A program made the translations under genes and the position numbers. The notes under the pieces are model-generated. The model searched no databases. It was given only the letters and a program-made list of their open reading frames with translations, and was not told the origin of the DNA. From assembly GCF_026212465.1 (NCBI RefSeq), contig NC_080063.1, forward strand, positions 7,387,702 through 7,451,701: 64,000 nt of DNA, read 5' to 3'. The stretch's first letter is position 1; every line of letters begins with the position of its first letter. The DNA comes from Amaranthus tricolor (taxonomy: Eukaryota > Streptophyta > Magnoliopsida > Caryophyllales > Amaranthaceae). This document shows positions 57,990 through 64,000 of the stretch, in pieces.

Positions 57990-58262
57990 TAAGTTAAGTG
58001 TTTATTCGCTGTTGTCTAGTAGTAATAGACTAACAGTGAATAGAGACTTAGGTAAAAAAAAAAAGTCAATATTTTTATTTGCTGTTACTAACAAACAGAC
58101 CTGGTCAAAGCAAGTCAAAACCTCTATTATCTGTTAGTAACAGAGAACAGAGGTTTGACCAGATATGCTTTTATTCGTTAAGTAACAGCGAACAGGAATT
58201 TGACTATTTTTTTGACCTGCTTCCTAAGTTCGCTGTTACTAACAGCGAACACATACCGAATC
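57990..58262. repeat. Array of short palindromes (TTCGCTGTTA-C-TAACAGCGAA type)
   Basis: Five or so spaced variants of one palindrome occur here. The best is perfect with 10-bp arms at 58229-58249. Others are near 58006-58041, 58079-58097 (TTTGCTGTTACTAACAAAC), 58128-58152 (ATCTGTTAGTAACAGAGAAC) and 58172-58194. Between them, GGTCAAAGC/GGTTTGACC/TTTGACC blocks recur in both orientations. A similar palindrome lies at 38420-38515. Confidence 0.65.
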
Positions 58263-59048
58263 TAGCTTATGAGCCATAAACAGTTATTTTACTTGACTTG
58301 ACCAACTATTCTCTTGTTTGTTGTGACGTGGAGACGCTTGAAAAACTGCAAAAAAAACTCATTTTTTTATCAAAATTTTCTATTAAAAAACAATTTATTT
58401 CAAAAGTTCAATTTATATGATCCGTGAACTTTTCTATTAGTCTTATTTTAGGTTGCACGCTTTATTTAAGTGAGCAAACATGTTGGCCATGCTGCCCATG
58501 CATACACCAAACCAAGGCTTCCTACTTTAATATGATATGCATTACAAATTCATAAGAATCGGTAATTTTCTGATGCAAAGAAAATATATACATTTTTAAT
58601 CCAAATGTACATCTAAGATTAGCACAATTACAGTACAAAAGAAAAGCTACAAAACATATACAAATCTAAAAGTAGTAATCTACCCTAAGAACTTGGACCT
58701 TATGAAAGGCGGCTGCAGCAGCAGCAGCAGCTGCTCATATATGAACGAGTTCCACTTATTCGGCTGCCAATTTATTTTGCCCTAAAGTGCCCCTCAAATA
58801 AGGTATTTGAGAGGATGTCTCGGATCTTCAACAATCCAATTAACCAAATTTAAGATAGATGATTATGCAAGCTAAACTATAAAAAAGACGACCTCTTTTT
58901 TTTGTTTTTTTTTCGTGCCCAGATGAGATATCTAGCTAGTAACTAAGGAAATATACAAACTACAAAGGATCTGTACAACCGAAGAGACAACAGAAAGATA
59001 ATAACAGAAATCTAACCGCTAAAGCAAATGTACAATACAAGTTAGGCA
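58263..59048 (-). other. IBtk-like downstream flank, probable 3' UTR, with (GCA)n
   Basis: This lies downstream of the stop codon at 59049. A short CAG/GCA run (58712-58734) is itself palindromic (GCTGCAGCAG...CAGCTGC). No clear poly(A) signal was located. Confidence 0.5.
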
Positions 59049-62000
59049 CTAACTCTGGTTTTTAATAATCTTAACACTGCTGTAGAAGCGCTTGAAATCC
59101 TTCATTGCCTTCTCTTCTATCTGAATGGAACGGATTGAAGAGGGTGAATCCACCTCAGGTTTAAACCAACGGCTTGGTGTGACAGATTCAGATGGTGATC
59201 CTTGCCCAGTCGAAACTGCAAATCCAGTTGTCTTCGTTTTTGGGCTATGTGCGAGATATTGGTTTTTACCCTGAAGCACACAAGAACCAAATTTGACAAG
59301 GTAAGGTAAGGTAAGGTAAGGGAGCCTACATTCCTGTTTGCTTTACGATAAATAAATGGAAAATATGATAAGACTTCAGAGTAAAACTCAGTAGAAAGGT
59401 TAAGCCCACTTATAGGTTAGCACCTTATGCACATAAGAAAGGTTAAACACCAATGTGTGAAGCAACAGAAAGAAAGAGGCAGCAATCCCAATCAGTCTAA
59501 GGAGTGTGGACATCTTCGCACTATTCTAAGCACTGCGGGTTATTCTTTCTATATTAGAATTCCGCAAATAAATATTACTTATTCCTAGATTATTCAATGG
59601 TATATTTTAGACTTATAGACTACCCAACGAAAACACTTTCACATTGTAAAAAGGATGCATTTGTTCTAGTATAAACAAGCACAAATCAGATAAAAGACAA
59701 AACACAAAATCACACTAGCAACATATTTGTTTCAGTTCTCATTATCTTTACTCCCTCGCAGAATGGACAGGAACTACTGAAGTAAATAAGGGAGAAAAAG
59801 AGCTACATGACATCTTAGCATCATAAATGATACCTGCTGCATTTGTATGTCCCTAAGAGAGGGCCGAGAAAGTTGAGGTGGAGTCCCGGAAGCAGCCCAA
59901 GGAGGAGTGCTTTTGTCTACATCAGATAATTGTGATGTGCGAACTGGTACCACCGGTATCGGGTTAGATGCCAGGAAAGAACTCAGCAAGATTTTCCCAT
60001 TACTTCTATCAAGTAGCTCTTCCGGCTTATCTTTGTTTCTAGTGGGCGGATTACTGATTGATTTACTTTGTTCATTCTGGATTTCACGAAGAGAGGCAGA
60101 CATTTTTGAAACCTTAGAACCACCCCAAGCTGGACCATCGCATTTGGGTGAAGGAAGTGGTGGTGGACTAACAACTTTTTTGCTAGGCTCGTCAAGAGCA
60201 CCGCTCAAAAACATAGAGAGCCCTCCCTTTCTGCTCTTCTTTTTGGTTGCCCTTGCCAATGAACCTTCATTCTTCACGAAGCTGGCAGAGTCTTTCTTTT
60301 CAGAAGTACATGAGGAAACATTGACAACTCGATCTTTGGGATCCGCTACAACCTAAGATTACAAATTAATTAAAAGATCAGTAAACTAAACTAAACAGCT
60401 GCTCATGCCCCAGAAAATGTAAACAAGCTAATCATTCAAAATATAAGAAAAGAAAAAAATGTTTGCAATCCACATTCGACAACCTATTTGACCTTAAGCT
60501 TTTCTTCAAAGTAAAATTCAGACATGCACATTCCTCCTAGTTGGGCGAAAATGTTTACATTTTTTAAACTAAAGCTATTTAACAGAAATTCTCACACACA
60601 TAAAGAATGCAAGAGAAAGATTACCTTCCCCTCAGCCAAATTCGACATGTTGAGCTCCACAGCAGTCTCCATTGGGTTCAATTCCACTTCCGGACCAGAA
60701 TAAGCATCAGTTTGAGACACCTTCTGTTTGTTCTTTCTCCTCTGCTTCTTTGACATCCCCACCTTCGAGGCCTTACTATCAGCTGCAACTGAAGTAGAGG
60801 ATTTTTCCACTGTTATGTCAATGGGAACACCCAGCTCCGCAAGTGAACTCTCTAGTACAGGTCTGGTTTGCAACTTGGCTATCTGCTGGTCATCAAGAAC
60901 ATGCCCCTTGGATTGCTTTGCCTCAAGAACCTCAATCTGTTGCAACTTTTTTCGCAATACTCTGATTTTCCTGCATAATTCTTGATCTCCATCGTTTGTG
61001 GATTGCAGAAATTTGCCAAATCTGAGATAACCGTCTTTCTTTGAACCGTCTGTCACAGAGTCTCTATCCCTGGTCCTGGGAGACTCATCATCACTATTTT
61101 CCTCTTCACTATATACAATAGCAGGAAAAGTAGCTGTTGGAGTAGGAAGACGGCGATAACTCCATGGTTCGGTAGACCTCATGTCCAGCAGTTTTTCGAT
61201 ATGAACTAAAATTTCTGGCGAAGCAGTAGCAACAGCATTTGATGAGACCATGAAAATATAGTCAAGGTTGCGGATGACAATTTCCTGCAAATACAGCTTC
61301 CAAATCAGATGCAAAGCGTAGAGTTGAACATGAGATACATGCTCCTTTGAAGCACCAAAAATTTCAGACACCAACTTTGAAGTACCAAACCAAAATACTT
61401 GCTCCTAACCTAGATCAATGAAGTTCATCACTTTAAAAATAGGACCCTCCTATACCCCTTTTAATTTTTATAGCCTTTAAGGGTAAAAAGTGGTGGCAGT
61501 AAGGGAAGACAGGTAAATTTAATAGTAAAACAGCCTACCTGGAAAAAGCTTACAAATAACAAGAAAACAAGCTACAATATACATCTATACAAGAAAAGGT
61601 GGACACAGAAGTTGTACAAATGAAAGGAGCCCAAATCCGTCAAGTGCTACAAGTCTAGTAATTGTAACTATCATTTATTAAGATCTACATTGTCCGAAGG
61701 AAAAACTCAGGCTTCTTCATCTGAAAAGTTATATAATACAGTACTGTTAATACTGTAATAGCCATGAACATATGTTATTTACCTACCATCACCAGAATTT
61801 TTCATGTCTCTAAGTAGAAATAAATTCATTATCAAATACAAAAAGATGAGGACTTTGCAGTTGATAAGTAAACACAAATACTTCTCTAGTCATACTCTCC
61901 CAACTGAGGAAAAACCCAATCCCACAGAAAATAAGTTTATTACCAAACAAAATCAAGTTACATCATCTACAGCTCCTAACAGGTGATCCTACTCCTCAAA

Positions 62001-63709
62001 CTTTTAGTGATCCTCTAGACTCAAAAAGTCTGAACAGTTTAGGAGGTTGTTCTAGAAGTAACAAATGGGAAATCTTACTTGTTCACGACAAGTGTTCCAC
62101 GATTTCATAAAATTTAAGGCGAACACAGCGTTACCAAAGCAGAAAAAGTTATTAGAGGCAATAACTAACACCTCATTCTATTATCATAGACTAATAGATG
62201 AATCATGGCCACAGTATCATGTGCAAAACAAAAATCATCAAAAGTCATGTCAGCTAGTCTCATACCTCGCAGTACTTTTGAAGACCATCTGCGCCTAAGG
62301 TATCTGCAATTTCCAACATTTGCAAAGCATTCCGTGGTTCTACCAAACATTGTGCAGCCACTTTCTCACAAAGGCCCTTTAAACTCGGCACTAACCTGTC
62401 ACCAACAATCTCATTTTCCAAACTGGTTTTAGTGGTGTCAGGCTCCATGTCATTGAACATAAATCCCTCATCTAACTCTCCTAATACATCATTTGAAACA
62501 GGTTCTGAATTTTCACTGTCCATGATAGCATTGACAGGATATGCAGGATGGTAAGTTGATCCAACAATGAGTAGATGTGTTTCACCCACAGCAACTTTAG
62601 TTGCCATTTTTACACCATGTAGTCTAGTTACTTCGGGAAGTTTGTCCTTACCCTTTTTCCCATCCCACATGTAGATGTCACCAGATGATGTGACTGCAGC
62701 GCTCCAATACTTGCCAGCAGAAATACCAGCAATTTTCTTCCCATTAAGATGATATAACTGCAGAAACAATCAAAATAACATTATTGTTAGTGCAACCACC
62801 GACACAACCGACACAATGACATTGTCAAAAAAAATTATGTAACAACAACCAACCTGTTGGCATTTGAGGTCAGGGTCACATGAAATCCAGTAAAATAACG
62901 CTCCATCATCAGTTAGAGCCATGCTATACACCGTACCTGCTGCGATAGAAACTACATGAAGTCGCTCCCTTCTATAAAACTTTAACGGAGCACTTCCATT
63001 TTTCTTCAAATTCCTGGCAACGATCACGCGTCTCGGTGTTACAAGTCGATGACCCCAGGTAAATACCTGCAACCAAGCATAATGAACCGCCATTAAAAGA
63101 CATTTAATTAAAAAAATACACTATAAAACTGGGATACCTCTCCATCTGCTCCAAGGACCACTGTATGATATTTTGAAGCAGAAACCGTTGTAAAGAACCT
63201 TCCTTTCAAATATTCAACCAATCGTGGAGTATTATTGGAGCTAGAGTTTGATGTACCATAACCAAGCTGTCCTTCCTTATTGCAACCCCATGTAAAGACT
63301 TCACCAGACTCCGAAACAGCAGCAGAGTGTTTATTTGCTGCAGCAACTGCTAAGATTTTCACCTTGAGGGAACTAACCCTTCGGGGGGTTGGTTGAGTGT
63401 CCACAGAAGCATAGCCAAGTTGGCCCTCTAAAAATAATTTACAGGGAATGTATTCATAAGTGAAAACAGAAACATTATTTTCAGTTCTCTCTCTTCTCCA
63501 TCAAACATTCAATGTGTCAGAAATAGGGATATGATATGATAGATATACCGAATTGAGCCAAAAGAATACCTCTATTAGATCCCCACGTGAAAACTTCGCC
63601 ACTTTCTGTAGCAATTATTGTGTGATGTTTTGCAGCCGCAACTGCCTTGACCCGGCGAGAACCAAGGCCTGAAATCACTTGTCTTGGTGTAATTACTGCA
63701 GCTTGTCCA
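59049..63709 (-). CDS. Ankyrin/RCC1 family protein, IBtk-like (C-terminal ~845 aa; 5' part beyond the right edge)
   Basis: Exons in the window: 63709-63570, 63427-63138, 63066-62854, 62757-62266, 61284-60625, 60352-59834, 59270-59049, all GT-AG with frames joining (for example SNRE|GQLGYAS, DGE|VFTWG, CQQ|LYHLNG, YCE|EIVIRNLDY, GK|VVADPK, QMQQ|GKNQY). The first three and a half exons encode RCC1 repeats (GEVFTWGSN, GEVFTWGCNKEGQLGYG, FTWGHR). RNALQMLEIADTLGADGLQK with the next exon resembles a BTB-BACK-like helical region, as in inhibitor of Bruton tyrosine kinase. The rest is charged and low-complexity, with basic clusters (KKQRRKNKQK, KKKSRK) and two SLR[E/D]IQ motifs. It ends SRWFKPEVDSPSSIRSIQIE...KNQS. 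Arabidopsis has an ankyrin-RCC1 protein of about 1080 aa of this type, so roughly 235 N-terminal residues (ankyrin repeats and first RCC1 blades) should lie beyond 64000. The molecular role in plants is not established. Confidence 0.92.
59297..59321. repeat. (GTAAG)n pentanucleotide repeat
   Basis: About five GTAAG units lie in the last intron of the IBtk-like gene, close to the acceptor at 59271. On the transcribed strand this reads CTTAC repeats and adds to the pyrimidine-rich stretch before the acceptor. Confidence 0.9.
61285..62265 (-). other. IBtk-like intron (981 bp)
   Basis: This intron lies between ...LQKYCE and EIVIRNLDY. It is AT-rich, with no bounded repeat or RNA gene recognised. 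The open frame continuing upstream of the acceptor is read-through of the intron. Confidence 0.7.
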
Positions 63710-64000
63710 CTGTAAGAAGACACTAAAAATCAGAATCTTGGCACTGTACACTGCAGTACTACACACCATCCAGCAGTTAAAATATGGAGATACAATACAA
63801 CTGAAAATACAAAGTCTAAACATCCTACCCTCTTAAGTTTTTTAAGAAACACTTGTTTAACTTTTTAGAGGAAGAAAAAAATGTTATTACTTGATTTGAT
63901 TTTTTATAACAAAAGTTGCAGCTGTTGGTTGGTTGTTTAGATGTTTACTTGCAAGTAGTACAAACCCCTATGCAATAACGAAGCTACTTGATACAACTTA
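63710..64000 (-). other. IBtk-like intron reaching the window edge
   Basis: The acceptor TTCTTACAG ends at 63710. The rest of the window to the right is AT-rich with no exon recognised, so the upstream exons lie beyond 64000. Confidence 0.6.

Noticed and set aside
60592..61374. A separate 260-aa gene starting MVSEIFGASK
   Set aside because: The first residues are intron read-through. The real exon starts at 61284 after an acceptor and joins ...LQKYCE in frame.

Overview
The window is nuclear DNA of a flowering plant, most likely a eudicot. It has AT-rich intergenic and intronic DNA, GT-AG introns and Stowaway-type MITEs, and all four genes are plant families. The exact species cannot be read from the sequence. 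The repeat set (tRNA-derived SINEs, L1-type LINEs, MITE ends reading CTCCCTCC) would suit Caryophyllales, but that is a weak inference.

Layout from left to right. (1) 1-1231: PBS and 5' LTR of a Copia-like LTR retrotransposon lying on the minus strand and cut by the window edge. (2) 1232-7640: gene-poor DNA with a degenerate SINE and a fold-back element built from an inverted minisatellite. (3) 7643-37157, minus: the whole VIRILIZER (VIR) gene, scaffold subunit of the m6A RNA methyltransferase complex, rebuilt as 28 coding exons giving 2141 aa. Its introns hold a LINE remnant, SINEs, hAT and Stowaway MITEs, LTR remnants and tandem duplications. (4) 37158-39703: spacer with a Stowaway-like element, a Mutator-like MITE with a 9-bp target duplication, and a hAT-like fragment. 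(5) 39704-43426, minus: a two-exon MCTP gene (four C2 domains plus a C-terminal membrane region), closest to the MCTP16 type. (6) 45852-56231, minus: a group II cyclic nucleotide-gated channel (CNGC5/6/9 type), seven coding exons, 730 aa, with a decayed LINE on the opposite strand in its last intron. (7) 57153-58262: a (TA)n tract and an array of short palindromes. (8) 59049 to beyond the right edge, minus: the C-terminal ~845 residues of an RCC1-repeat protein of the IBtk type (ankyrin/RCC1 family).

All four genes read leftwards, 2.4-2.8 kb apart. They are independent transcription units and share no obvious pathway: RNA methylation, plasmodesma/ER membrane tethering, calcium entry, and an RCC1 scaffold. 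Each gene model was assembled by reading splice donors and acceptors and checking that the reading frame and family motifs continue across every junction. The frames close exactly in all four.

No previously undescribed multi-gene system was found. The most interesting material is the mobile-element record inside and between the genes, and some duplicated short motifs in the disordered parts of VIR and the IBtk-like protein.
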